Shown here: one piece after another, positions 52,106 to 60,887 of the stretch
How the letters are laid out: every line of letters starts with the position of its first letter
Numbering within the stretch: position 1 is the stretch's first letter
Assembly (NCBI RefSeq): GCF_017161445.1
Contig: NZ_CP071060.1
Coordinates: 4,588,001-4,652,000, forward strand
Reading direction: 5' to 3'
Length of the DNA: 64,000 nt
Source: Niveibacterium microcysteis
Lineage (GTDB): Bacteria > Pseudomonadota > Gammaproteobacteria > Burkholderiales > Rhodocyclaceae
The notes under the pieces: model-generated
The model's database searches: none
What the model saw: the letters and a program-made list of their open reading frames with translations, nothing else
Told to the model about the DNA's origin: nothing
Program-made: the position numbers and the translations under genes

Positions 52106-52888
52106 CTACAGGCGCACCAGCGTGCGCCGGGCCGCCGGCGTGTAGCGCGCCAGCCAGGTGTAGACCGACTCCACCGTCACGGTATCGATCTGGCCCGCCA
52201 TACGGCGGTCGAAGGGTTGGTCATCGAAAGCCACGTTGGCGCGGAACATGCGCGCGCCCAGGCGGGTGGCAGCGTCGATCTTCAGCGTGGTCGGCTGATA
52301 GCCGGCCTGCCGCAACCAGCGCTGCGCCTCCGGGCGGCCGGTAAACGGCCCGCCCTCGGCGTCCGCCAGCACTTCGATCGCCCACTGGTTGGAGTTCTGG
52401 TAGTGCGCGTCGAAGGGATAGGCGAGCATGTTGTAGCGCGCGTCGTGCATCGTCATGTACGCCCCGCTGCGGAAGGCGGCGGCAAGGCGCTGCTGCAGCT
52501 CAGGCGGCGGTACCAGGATCAGGCCCTCCCAGCGGAACAGGTCGTCAGCGTGGAAGTTCGCCAGGCCCTCGGCATACAGTGCTGAAGTCGCGCTGCCGCA
52601 CTGATTGAGTTCATGCAGCACGGTCCAGCGGCCGTCGGGTGAATCGCGCCAGACGTAGCCAAGGTGTGTGTAGCGCAGCCCCCACTTCGACAAGTCCTGC
52701 CCCACCCGCGCCAGCAGCACCACTTCCGCGCCGCTCTGGTCCAGCGCCTCACGCGTCTTGAGGGCCAGCCCGAAGGCCTTACGCAGGCTCTCAGGCTCGA
52801 GCGCATGTTCGGTGCAAGCCTGGCCCGCCTGCACGCAGGGCGCCGCCAGCAGCGGCAGCAGAAGCAGCCACGCGCGCAGTCGCTTCAT
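52106..52888 (-). CDS. DUF2145 family secreted protein
   Basis: A 260-residue protein with a signal peptide (about 1-21) and a mature part matching DUF2145 (LLARVGQDLSKWGLRYTHLGYVWRDSP, YNMLAYPFDAHYQNSNQWAIEVLADAEGG). The conserved Cys/His pattern suggests a papain-like or NlpC-like fold, but the catalytic residues are not assigned. ATG 52888 overlaps the stop of the Ala/Ser-rich gene (ATGA). Confidence 0.82.
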   Translation of the reverse strand: MKRLRAWLLLLPLLAAPCVQAGQACTEHALEPESLRKAFGLALKTREALDQSGAEVVLLARVGQDLSKWGLRYTHLGYVWRDSPDGRWTVLHELNQCGSATSALYAEGLANFHADDLFRWEGLILVPPPELQQRLAAAFRSGAYMTMHDARYNMLAYPFDAHYQNSNQWAIEVLADAEGGPFTGRPEAQRWLRQAGYQPTTLKIDAATRLGARMFRANVAFDDQPFDRRMAGQIDTVTVESVYTWLARYTPAARRTLVRL

Positions 52889-53325
52889 TTTGTGGCCTCG
52901 GTCAGGCGGGTGTGCTGCAACAGGCTGTTGCCCACTTCATTTGGCACAAAGGCGATCGCCTTGCCCGCGGAGGTCAGCACATAGCCGGCGGCTTCGGTCA
53001 TCACCTGCACGGTGGTGCCCACGGCGACCGACAACCCACCGGCCGCCTGCCCTGCGAGCTTGACCGAGACCTCCACGCCGCTGCCCAGTTGCTTGAGCAC
53101 CAGCACCGTCGCTTCGCTGCCACGCTCGATCACCACCACCGACAACTCACCGCCTGCCGACAATGCCTCGGCGCTGCCACCCACCACCGCGCCAACGGCC
53201 GAAGAGACCGCCGCGGAGGATTGCGCCGATGCTTGCGAGGCATCGCGCGCCGCGAACGCCGGGGTGGCGCCTGCGATCAGCGCGACGAGAATCCCGCCTT
53301 GCAGCCAGTTGCGATTTCGAGTCAT
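52885..53325 (-). CDS. Secreted Ala/Gly/Ser-rich protein
   Basis: A 146-residue protein with a signal peptide (about 1-26). The mature part is rich in Ala, Gly, Ser and Val with few charges (SVVVIERGSEATVLVLKQLGSGVEVSVKLAGQ). It probably forms a membrane-associated helical hairpin or a beta-rich structure. It is translationally coupled to DUF2145, so the pair likely acts together. Start MTRNRNW at 53325. Unrecognised. Confidence 0.6.
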   Translation of the reverse strand: MTRNRNWLQGGILVALIAGATPAFAARDASQASAQSSAAVSSAVGAVVGGSAEALSAGGELSVVVIERGSEATVLVLKQLGSGVEVSVKLAGQAAGGLSVAVGTTVQVMTEAAGYVLTSAGKAIAFVPNEVGNSLLQHTRLTEATK

Positions 53326-53545
53326 CACGATTGGACTCCGGAACACGGCACATGCCGTGCGCAGAGTCTAGGCAGCAAGCACCTGTGACCCGTGAGCGAC
53401 AGGATGTGTGCAGGTGTGTCTTGCCGCAGGCTCGCCGCGACCGGGCGGCACGCGCTGCGCACACGGGTGAACTGCAGCCAGCGCGTGCGGCCGCGCCGAC
53501 ATCTTTGGCAACCCTTGCTGACAGGCTGGATACGTACGCAGCGGC

Positions 53546-53986
53546 TCAGAACGCGAACAACGGCTTGAGCCGGGCCGTCACGGCACTTTCGGCGGGCATG
53601 AAGACGACGGTGTTCGGATCGCTCTCCAACTCGCGCATGGCCGCGTCCACGTCGGCCACGATGCGGGGCGGCCGGCCCTTGCCACTGAACACCAAGCGTG
53701 CCCACAGCGCCCGCATCTGCACCGGCGAACGCCCCAACAGTCGCGCGTAGAAGGCTTCGCGCGTCCACGGCGGGATATCGAGTTCAAGTGCTTTCAGGGG
53801 CGCCTTGCCGCCATCGAGTCGCTCACCCAGATAGAGCCGGGTGACTTCATCGCGGGTCAGTCCGGTGATGGCGCTGGCGTGTCCGGCGACCACCACGACG
53901 GCTTCGCCAGGCTCGGCGGCGCGTAGCTGCGCAGGCATGCCCAGCGCGAAGGCCAGCAGGGGGAGAAGGACTAGGGCGCGCCGCAT
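53546..53986 (-). CDS. Small phosphate-binding-protein-like secreted protein
   Basis: A 146-residue protein with a signal peptide (about 1-23). The mature part resembles the N-terminal half of PstS-type periplasmic binding proteins (ITGLTRDEVTRLYLGERLDGG, RLVFSGKGRPPRIVADVDAAMRELESDPNTVVFMP). It is too short for a full two-lobe binding protein. Just 2 bases separate it from the upstream beta-barrel gene, so the two are one unit. A sensory or solute-binding role is inferred. Confidence 0.75.
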   Translation of the reverse strand: MRRALVLLPLLAFALGMPAQLRAAEPGEAVVVVAGHASAITGLTRDEVTRLYLGERLDGGKAPLKALELDIPPWTREAFYARLLGRSPVQMRALWARLVFSGKGRPPRIVADVDAAMRELESDPNTVVFMPAESAVTARLKPLFAF

Positions 53987-53988
53987 GA

Positions 53989-55239
53989 TCAGAAGATCAG
54001 ATTCACGGCGAAGCTGATCACGTCACTGTGCTGCCGCCCGGCAGGCAGCGGCTGGGTGAACGTGCCGCGCGCGCCGTCACGCGGCATGACGCGATCAAAC
54101 TGCGCCTTGAGGGCGAGGTTCAGCGCAAGGTCCCAACGCAGCCCAAGGCTGGCCGTGTCCTGCGAGTAGTTCTGCGCCGCCAGCACCGCACCGACGGTGC
54201 GCGCAGCGATCGGATCGACGATGCGCGGATCGGCATCGACACCGGCGCTGCGCCGCGCGGCGTAGCTCAGGTAAGGCTGCCAGGCGCCGAAGCGGCAACC
54301 GGCAGTGAGGTAGGCGGCCACGTCGTCGGCGAGGATTCGCGTATTGCCGGTTCGCGTACCGGCGATTTCGCCAACCAGCAGCCAGCGCTCGTCCTCATAG
54401 CGTAGCCCGATCGTGTGGTAGCCCGCGTTCTTCAAGGTTTCGTAGGCGTAGTCGGCGGCGACGTCCGGGGCACGCTGCTGCAGGGTGGCCAGTACCGCCG
54501 CGAGCGCTTGCGATTCCATGTGCGTGTTGCCGTTGAGCCACATGGCACGCAAGGTCCAGTGCGCGTCGTAGCCGGTCAACGCAATGCCGTAGTAGGTACC
54601 GGATGGCGACGAGTTGCGGTTCTGATTGGCGCCGTAGCCGACAAACAACTCGGTCACCATGCTCCAGCTGCCGAGCGCCTGAAGGTTACGCAGGTAGGCG
54701 CCGTCGTGATGCTCGCTGTTGCCGACCAGACCGTAGAGCTCACCCGGCGGGCGCACCCATGTCTGCGCGTAACGAACGTTGCGGGTGTCGGAGTACATGA
54801 AGAATGGCAGCTGGATTCGCCCGAGCTTCAGCTCGGTGCGGTCGGCCATCTGCCAGCCGAGGTAGGCCCAGTTGAGGACGACCGGTGAGCCGCTGACCGG
54901 CGGGTCACGCGCCAGCAGTTGCGCCGTGAAGTTCAGCGAATCCGTCGGTTGGTAGCGCAGCTGCATGCCCGCGAGGGTGTCGATACGCGGTGAGGGATCG
55001 GTGCCGATCGCCGCATCGGCGGTTGGCTGGTACCGGTAGGCCGCGTCGTCAAAACTGGAACGCGCCACCCCAAGGCTGGCGAAGCCGTTGAGCTGCCAAT
55101 CCGGCTCGCTGGCGTGAGCCGGGCCCATGAACGCCAGCGCTGCCACGATCGCCAACCGGCGACCCGCATACGCACACTGCCGCAGCCGCGCGCGGCGACT
55201 CCGGGCAATCATTACCTGCGTGGCGGGCGTGCGGATCAT
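53989..55239 (-). CDS. Outer-membrane beta-barrel (porin-like) protein
   Basis: A protein of about 416 residues. The N-terminus is basic and then hydrophobic, ending MGPAHA (signal peptide). ATG 55212 is an alternative start that shortens it by 9 residues. The mature part is a series of beta-strands with aromatic girdles (FTAQLLARDPPVSGSPVVLNWAYLGWQMADRTELKLGRIQLPF), and it ends in Phe (ISFAVNLIF). The best guess is a porin or porin-like sensor component. It is followed by the PstS-like gene. Confidence 0.78.
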   Translation of the reverse strand: MIRTPATQVMIARSRRARLRQCAYAGRRLAIVAALAFMGPAHASEPDWQLNGFASLGVARSSFDDAAYRYQPTADAAIGTDPSPRIDTLAGMQLRYQPTDSLNFTAQLLARDPPVSGSPVVLNWAYLGWQMADRTELKLGRIQLPFFMYSDTRNVRYAQTWVRPPGELYGLVGNSEHHDGAYLRNLQALGSWSMVTELFVGYGANQNRNSSPSGTYYGIALTGYDAHWTLRAMWLNGNTHMESQALAAVLATLQQRAPDVAADYAYETLKNAGYHTIGLRYEDERWLLVGEIAGTRTGNTRILADDVAAYLTAGCRFGAWQPYLSYAARRSAGVDADPRIVDPIAARTVGAVLAAQNYSQDTASLGLRWDLALNLALKAQFDRVMPRDGARGTFTQPLPAGRQHSDVISFAVNLIF

Positions 55240-55324
55240 GGGCAAGGGGTACGACCTCAATGCTCGCACCAACGGCCCGCCCGCCGCGAACTTGAGGCGC
55301 GATGACACAGGCGCGGTGAAATCG

Positions 55325-57742
55325 CTAGTTGAGGCCCTTGGATTGCCCGTCGACGAATAGCGCAGTAGCCAGCGCCGGCCGCGCGAAGAGGTAGCCCTGG
55401 CCGCACTGGCAGCCCAGCTCACGGAGGAATTCGAGTTGGGCTTCGGTTTCGATGCCTTCGGCGGTCATCTCGAGTTCCAGCGTGTGGCTCAGGCCGATGA
55501 TCGCGCGCGTGATGGCCGCGTCGTTCGCGTCGTGCGGCAGATCGCGCACGAAGGAACGATCAATCTTCAGGCGATCGATCGGCAGATGCTTGAGCAAGGA
55601 CAGCGAGGAGAAGCCGGTGCCGAAGTCATCGATCGCAATACGGATGCCGAGCGTTTTGAGCGCCTCGATGACATGCTGGCTGTGCTCGATCTCCTGCAGC
55701 ACGCTCTCGGTGATCTCGAGTTCGAGCTGCGCGGCCGGAAAACCGGTTTCGGCCAACACACTGCGGACGGTATAGACGAAGTCCTCGGCGCCAAACTGAC
55801 GCACCGAAACGTTGACCGCAATCTGGCTCGGGGCGTGGCCTTCCGCGAGCCACTTCGCCCCCTGCTCGCAAGCAGTCCGAAGTACCCAGCGGCCAATCGG
55901 TTCGATCAGGCCGCATTCCTCGGCGACCGGGATGAATCGGTCGGGCCCGATCAGACCACGCTCGGGATGCCGCCAACGCACCAGTGCCTCGAAGCCGATC
56001 ACGCGGCGATCATCGAGCGCCACCACCGGCTGGTAGTGCACTTCGAAATGTTGCCGCTCCAGCGCACGGCGCAAGCCCTGCTCGATCGTCATCCGTTCCA
56101 GCGCCCGCTCTGCCATATCCGGCGCGTAGAAGCAGTAGCGGTTGCGGCCGCGCGCCTTGGCGTCGTACATCGCGCTGTCGGCCGCGCGGATCAGGAAGTC
56201 GGCGTCATCACCATTGGCCGGATAGATCGCGATACCGATCGAACCGGAGACCACAAGCTGCTCGCCGGCCACGTCGATCGGCGTGGCGATCGCCTGCAGC
56301 AACTTTTCGGCGAGCGCGGCGGCGTCTTCCACGCGGGCGATGTCGGGCGCGATGATGAAGAACTCGTCGCCACCGAGGCGCACCGCGGTATCGCTGCGCC
56401 GGGTGGCGCCGCGCAGCCGCATTGCGATCTCCTTGAGCAGCGCATCGCCGATCGCATGGCCCAGCGTGTCGTTGATCGTCTTGAAGCCATCCAGATCAAT
56501 GAACAGCAGCACCAGGGGCATGCCGCTGCGGCGTGCGCGGTCGATTTCGGTTTCCAGACACTCGCCGAGCAAATGGCGGTTGCCAAGCCCCGTCAGGGCA
56601 TCGTGGTAAGCAAGGTGATTGAGCTGGGCTTCCGCTTCGCGGATCGCGCTGATGTCGGAGAACGCGAGCACGAACTGCAGGGCAGTGCCGGCTTCGTCGC
56701 GCACGGCGCAGACATGCTCCCAGGCGGGAAACATCGCGCCGCCCTTCTGGCGGCAATTGATCTCGCCGTTCCAGTACCCCTGCTCCGAGGCCTCAAGCCG
56801 CGCGTAGAAGGAATCGCTGTGGCGGCGCGCATGCAGGAACTCGTCCGGGTTACGGCCAATCACCTCGGGCGCGGTGTAACCGGTCAGCGAGCAGAAAGCG
56901 GGGTTCACCGAGATGATGCTGCGCGTCGCATCCATGATCGCGATGCCTTCCGCTGTCGTGCGGAACACGACGCTGGCCTGGCGCAGCTTCTCCTCCATCT
57001 CGCGCCGTTCCGTGACATCGCACAACACGCCGACGAGACGGCAGCCATCGTCCGGCATCGTACGGAAGCTCTTCGCATGCACTTCGACCCAGATGAAGAT
57101 GCCGTCCTCGCGCCGCATTCGAACGGTGGCATGGATACCATCCTCCGACTCAAACGCGGACATCAGCGCCAGTCGGTCGTCTTCATGCACCTGTTCAAGA
57201 AACGCGGCATGCCCCTCGCTGAAGGCGCGCGGCTCGTTGCCGAGGATCCGCTTGAAATGGCCGCCGACCTGCATGCAATCCCCGGCGGCATCCCACTCCC
57301 ACACGCCCAGCTCGGCGGCGTCGACCGCCATGCGCAAGCGCTCTTCCGCACGTTCGGTCGCAAGCTCGGCATTGCGGCGGTTCACCGCCATGCGCACGGT
57401 GGCGCGCAGCTCGCGCAATTCGTAGGGTTTCAGGAGGTAGCCGTAGGGCACGCTGGCGGCCGCGCGAGTCAGCGTCTCATCTTCCGCGTATGCAGTGAGG
57501 AAGACGACCGGGATGCGCAGGCTTTCATGGATCTGGCGCGCCGCCTCGGTGCCATCCATCGCACCGTCGAGATGGATGTCCATCAAGACCAGGTCGGGGT
57601 GATGGCGTTCGGCCTGCCCCACCGCGTCGTCGCCGCGCGCGGCGATACCGGTGACCTCGCAACCCAAGGCTTCAAGGCTGTGCTTGAGGTCGAGCGCAAC
57701 GATTCGCTCGTCCTCGACGATCTGCACGCGGATACCCTTCAT
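55325..57742 (-). CDS. REC-PAS-PAS-GGDEF-EAL response regulator
   Basis: An 805-residue protein. The REC domain (1-120) has phospho-acceptor Asp55 (LMDIHLDG). Two PAS domains (about 130-255 and 260-385) are followed by GGDEF (about 390-545) with intact GGDEF and an RxxD site (RRSD) five residues before. The EAL domain (about 555-800) keeps EALVRW, EITES, DDFGTG, KIDRSF and AEGIET. Both synthesis and breakdown of c-di-GMP are possible, switched by phosphorylation. Its start overlaps the kinase gene stop by 4 bases. Confidence 0.92.
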   Translation of the reverse strand: MKGIRVQIVEDERIVALDLKHSLEALGCEVTGIAARGDDAVGQAERHHPDLVLMDIHLDGAMDGTEAARQIHESLRIPVVFLTAYAEDETLTRAAASVPYGYLLKPYELRELRATVRMAVNRRNAELATERAEERLRMAVDAAELGVWEWDAAGDCMQVGGHFKRILGNEPRAFSEGHAAFLEQVHEDDRLALMSAFESEDGIHATVRMRREDGIFIWVEVHAKSFRTMPDDGCRLVGVLCDVTERREMEEKLRQASVVFRTTAEGIAIMDATRSIISVNPAFCSLTGYTAPEVIGRNPDEFLHARRHSDSFYARLEASEQGYWNGEINCRQKGGAMFPAWEHVCAVRDEAGTALQFVLAFSDISAIREAEAQLNHLAYHDALTGLGNRHLLGECLETEIDRARRSGMPLVLLFIDLDGFKTINDTLGHAIGDALLKEIAMRLRGATRRSDTAVRLGGDEFFIIAPDIARVEDAAALAEKLLQAIATPIDVAGEQLVVSGSIGIAIYPANGDDADFLIRAADSAMYDAKARGRNRYCFYAPDMAERALERMTIEQGLRRALERQHFEVHYQPVVALDDRRVIGFEALVRWRHPERGLIGPDRFIPVAEECGLIEPIGRWVLRTACEQGAKWLAEGHAPSQIAVNVSVRQFGAEDFVYTVRSVLAETGFPAAQLELEITESVLQEIEHSQHVIEALKTLGIRIAIDDFGTGFSSLSLLKHLPIDRLKIDRSFVRDLPHDANDAAITRAIIGLSHTLELEMTAEGIETEAQLEFLRELGCQCGQGYLFARPALATALFVDGQSKGLN

Positions 57743-59148
57743 GTTGCCTCCTTGTCGGCCGGGAATACGATCTCAAAGCGCGTCCCGCTGTCGCGGTGGA
57801 GAATGAAGTGACCCTGTAGCTGGTCGACCAGCAACGGCAGCAACTGGAAGCCGATCGTGACCACCTCACCCGGCTGCACCGCTGGCGGCAGGCCCACGCC
57901 ATCGTCGGCGACGATGATCCGGCCGGCGCCGTCGGCATCGCGCTGCAACGCGATCAGCACCTCACCGCTGCGACCATCCGGAAAGGCATGCTTGATCGCG
58001 TTGGTGACCAGCTCGTTGACCACCAGCCCGCACGGCACCGCGCGCTGCAGATCAAGCACCACACGCGCACTGCATTCGAGCCGCAGACGCAGTCCCGCGC
58101 GACCACGTGCCATCGAGTCACGCAACAAGGCCACGAGCCGCTCAAGATAGGTCCCGAGATCGACCTCGCTGAAATCCCGCCGCTCGTAGAGCAGCTGATG
58201 AATCAGCGCCATCGCGCGGACACGCCGCTGACTCTCGGCGAGCAAGGCCTGCGCTTCCGGGGTGGCGCTTCGGGTTTGCAGGTTGAGCAGGCTCGACACC
58301 ACCTGCAGGTTGTTCTTGACCCTGTGGTGTACCTCGTCCAGCAAGGCGGTCTTCTCCGCCAGCGCGCGTTCGATCTGCGCCTGCGCAGCCTTGCGTGCGG
58401 TGACGTCCGCGATCGAAGCGAGCACCAGCTGGCCATTGCTGGCTGGGATCGGGTTGAGCCCGATCTCGACCGGGAACTCGCTGCCATCCTTGCGCCGTGC
58501 GTAGAGTTCGCGACGGTTCGCCATGTCGCGCACGCTGGGGTTGGCAAAGAAGCCGCGCATCAGCGTCGGGTGATGGGCGCGCGATCGCTCCGGCATCAGC
58601 ATGTCGATCGGTTGCCCCAGCAACTCGGCGCGGGTGTAGCCGAACAGCACCTCCATCTTGCTGTTCACCAGCTGCATGAGGCCCACCGCGTCCACCATCG
58701 TGAGTCCATCGGGTGCCGACTCAACCGCCTGGCGGAAGCGCGCTTCGCTCTCCTGCAGCGCATCGCGTTGCGCGGTGACGTCCCGCGTCACGGCAAGAAT
58801 GCCGACGACATCACCATGCTCACTGCGGCGCGGATGATAGGAGGCAAGCCAGCTACGCGGCTCGCCCGGCGCCGCGAAGAGCGGCTCGTCGAGCACGGCC
58901 TCACCACTCGCGAGCACCTGACGCATCGCGCATTCGATGCCGTCAGCCGCCTCTGGCAACAGCTCACGCACACTGCGACCCACATGCTCGGCGAGATCAG
59001 CGCCCGTGGTTGCCGAGAACGCGCGATTGACGCGCAGGTAGCGCAGGTCAGCATCCAGCACCGCAATCCCGACCGGCACCACCTCACACAACTCTTCAAG
59101 AAGCACCGCATCATCCAGCGCTTCAGCGACGCGTACAGGATGGCGCAT
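57739..59148 (-). CDS. PAS-PAS HisKA_2 sensor histidine kinase
   Basis: A 469-residue soluble kinase. Two PAS domains (about 18-125 and 135-250) precede a HisKA_2 dimerisation domain with EVHHRVKNNLQVVSSLLNLQ (His274) and a HATPase domain (about 365-465, with NELVTNAIKHAF and DDGVGLP). It overlaps the REC-GGDEF-EAL gene by 4 bases (ATGA), so that protein is its obvious partner. The PAS domains are probable sensors of redox, light or a ligand. Confidence 0.92.
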   Translation of the reverse strand: MRHPVRVAEALDDAVLLEELCEVVPVGIAVLDADLRYLRVNRAFSATTGADLAEHVGRSVRELLPEAADGIECAMRQVLASGEAVLDEPLFAAPGEPRSWLASYHPRRSEHGDVVGILAVTRDVTAQRDALQESEARFRQAVESAPDGLTMVDAVGLMQLVNSKMEVLFGYTRAELLGQPIDMLMPERSRAHHPTLMRGFFANPSVRDMANRRELYARRKDGSEFPVEIGLNPIPASNGQLVLASIADVTARKAAQAQIERALAEKTALLDEVHHRVKNNLQVVSSLLNLQTRSATPEAQALLAESQRRVRAMALIHQLLYERRDFSEVDLGTYLERLVALLRDSMARGRAGLRLRLECSARVVLDLQRAVPCGLVVNELVTNAIKHAFPDGRSGEVLIALQRDADGAGRIIVADDGVGLPPAVQPGEVVTIGFQLLPLLVDQLQGHFILHRDSGTRFEIVFPADKEAT

Positions 59149-59386
59149 TACTCCATCCTTTCTCGGTACCCTGGAGCTTCAGTATTGGTCACGTTCTCGC
59201 AACCCGAAAGGCATACCGTCGATAGGGTTTTTCGTGACGCCCGCATTACCCGGTCATGCCGCACCACGACCCGGTTCTGCCGCAGGTGCGCGTGACTGCC
59301 GGCCTGGGCCCCCTCGCGGTGGACGCGACAACGCAATGCACCTATCGTTCGCGTCTCGCCATGACGACTTCATAGACCGGAGATTG

Positions 59387-59929
59387 ATGATGTCATTCGT
59401 TGAGGGGTGTTCCTGCCACGTCTGGGCAATTGACGGATATCGCAGCGATGTTCTGGCGCACAACGTAAACATGCTGTACGACAACAAGTCCAGCGAAGCC
59501 TTGCTGGCCGCGCTCGACGGCACAAGAGCACGCAAACGCAGGAAGCTCGTCGCTGACACCAACCTCGACGCGAAGATCCAGGGCCTTGTCGAAGCGTGTC
59601 GGACCGACGTTTCGACGGCATTGGCATGCACCATCTATGGTGGCTTTCAGTACGCCACCGACGGCGCACCGGAGCATATGTGGATCGAGTACGGCGGCCA
59701 CATCTACGACACCATGCCGGGGCAGCCGCTACGGCGTGCGAAGGCAACCAAGCGGACACGCCTGCGGCCGCCCTGCGAGATGAGCAATTTCGCGGCGGAC
59801 ATGATCGGTTCATACGAGAGCATGCTTACGAACAGTCAGCTCGCGATCATTACTGCCGCGAAGGATCAGTGGGCGAAGGGCTGGTCCAACGGGGGCGGCA
59901 GCCCTTGTTACGAGTTCACGCCACCCTGA
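59387..59929 (+). CDS. Orphan protein of unknown function, Cys/His/Asp-containing
   Basis: A 180-residue soluble protein with no signal or membrane segment. GGAG before ATG 59387/59390 supports the start. By eye its G+C looks lower than the neighbours. Notable are Cys81 (ALACTIYGGF), His97 in EHMWIEYGGH and Asp108 in IYDTMPG. The HxWxE...G...YD arrangement recalls transglutaminase-like or papain-like thiol hydrolases. A basic stretch (RARKRRK) lies at about 47-53. Function unknown; a cysteine hydrolase or effector-like protein is only a hypothesis. Confidence 0.6.
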   Translation: MMSFVEGCSCHVWAIDGYRSDVLAHNVNMLYDNKSSEALLAALDGTRARKRRKLVADTNLDAKIQGLVEACRTDVSTALACTIYGGFQYATDGAPEHMWIEYGGHIYDTMPGQPLRRAKATKRTRLRPPCEMSNFAADMIGSYESMLTNSQLAIITAAKDQWAKGWSNGGGSPCYEFTPP

Positions 59930-59998
59930 TCTTGATCACGCATTGTGCGGGCGACACCGCACCGCCTCAACGCAGCACGTCGCCGAAGCGGCCGTACC

Positions 59999-60826
59999 TC
60001 ACAACCAGCGTTTCCTGCGGCGGTAGTGCTTGACGTCGCGGAAGCTCTTGCGGCCGGTGCTCGACAGCCCAAGGTAGAACTCCTTCACATCCTCGTTATT
60101 GCGCAGCGTCTCGGCGTCGCCTTCCATCACAACGCGGCCGGATTCGAGGATGTAGCCGAAGTGCGCATAACGCAGCGCGACCATGGTGTTCTGCTCGGCG
60201 AGCAGGAAGCTCACGCCTTCCTTCTGGTTGAGGTCGCGCACGATCTCGAAGATCTCTTCGACGATCTGGGGTGCGAGGCCCATCGAGGGCTCGTCGAGCA
60301 GGATCATCTCGGGTTCGGCCATCAGCGCACGGCCGATCGCGCACATCTGCTGCTCGCCGCCCGAGGTGTAGCCCGCCTGCGACGTACGCCGCTGCTTGAG
60401 ACGCGGAAAGTAGGTATAGACCTTGTCGAGCTTGTCGGCCAATTGCTTGCGGGAGCCGTTGCGCGTGAAGGCGCCGGTGAGCAGGTTCTCTTCAATCGTC
60501 AGGTGGCCGAAGCAGTGGCGCCCTTCCATCACCTGGATCACGCCGCGGCGCACCAGTTCGGCCGGCGTGAGGCGGTCGATGCGGGTGCCGGCGAACTCGA
60601 TGCTGCCTTTGGTGACATCGCCCCGCTCGGCGCCGAGCAAGTTCGAGATCGCCTTCAATGTAGTGCTCTTACCGGCCCCGTTGGCGCCCAGCAGCGCGAC
60701 GATGCGGCCCTTGGGCACCTCGAGTGACACCCCCTTGAGCACCAGGATCACATGGTCGTAGATGACCTCGATGTTGTTGACCGAGAGGTAGCGCTCGGTT
60801 GCAGGTGCGGGCTGGGCGTTCGACAT
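59999..60826 (-). CDS. livF: Branched-chain/aromatic acid ABC transporter ATPase LivF
   Basis: A 275-residue ABC ATPase. Walker A is GANGAGKST, the signature TSGGEQQM, and Walker B MILLDEPSMGLAP. It matches LivF, and the basic C-terminal tail (GRKSFRDVKHYRRRKRWL) is typical of the liv-like operons found with acyl-CoA synthetase genes in betaproteobacteria. It is the last gene of the minus-strand liv run; LivG is not in this window. Confidence 0.92.
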   Translation of the reverse strand: MSNAQPAPATERYLSVNNIEVIYDHVILVLKGVSLEVPKGRIVALLGANGAGKSTTLKAISNLLGAERGDVTKGSIEFAGTRIDRLTPAELVRRGVIQVMEGRHCFGHLTIEENLLTGAFTRNGSRKQLADKLDKVYTYFPRLKQRRTSQAGYTSGGEQQMCAIGRALMAEPEMILLDEPSMGLAPQIVEEIFEIVRDLNQKEGVSFLLAEQNTMVALRYAHFGYILESGRVVMEGDAETLRNNEDVKEFYLGLSSTGRKSFRDVKHYRRRKRWL

Positions 60827-60857
60827 GGGCAGATCCGGTACGGTAGCGGGTAGCCGA

Positions 60858-60875
60858 CGGCGCTTTGGTGCGCCG
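60858..60875 (-). other. Short hairpin between the binding-protein gene and livF
   Basis: CGGCGC and GCGCCG pair (6 bp) around a 6-base loop in the 61-base spacer. There is no T-run. It could reduce read-through into livF so that the binding protein is made in excess. Confidence 0.35.
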
Positions 60876-60887
60876 CCGGCGCGCGAC

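Noticed and set aside
55436..57811. A 791-codon open frame on the plus strand
   Set aside because: It lies exactly opposite the REC-PAS-PAS-GGDEF-EAL gene, and its translation has no domain pattern. It is an antisense frame of a high-GC gene.
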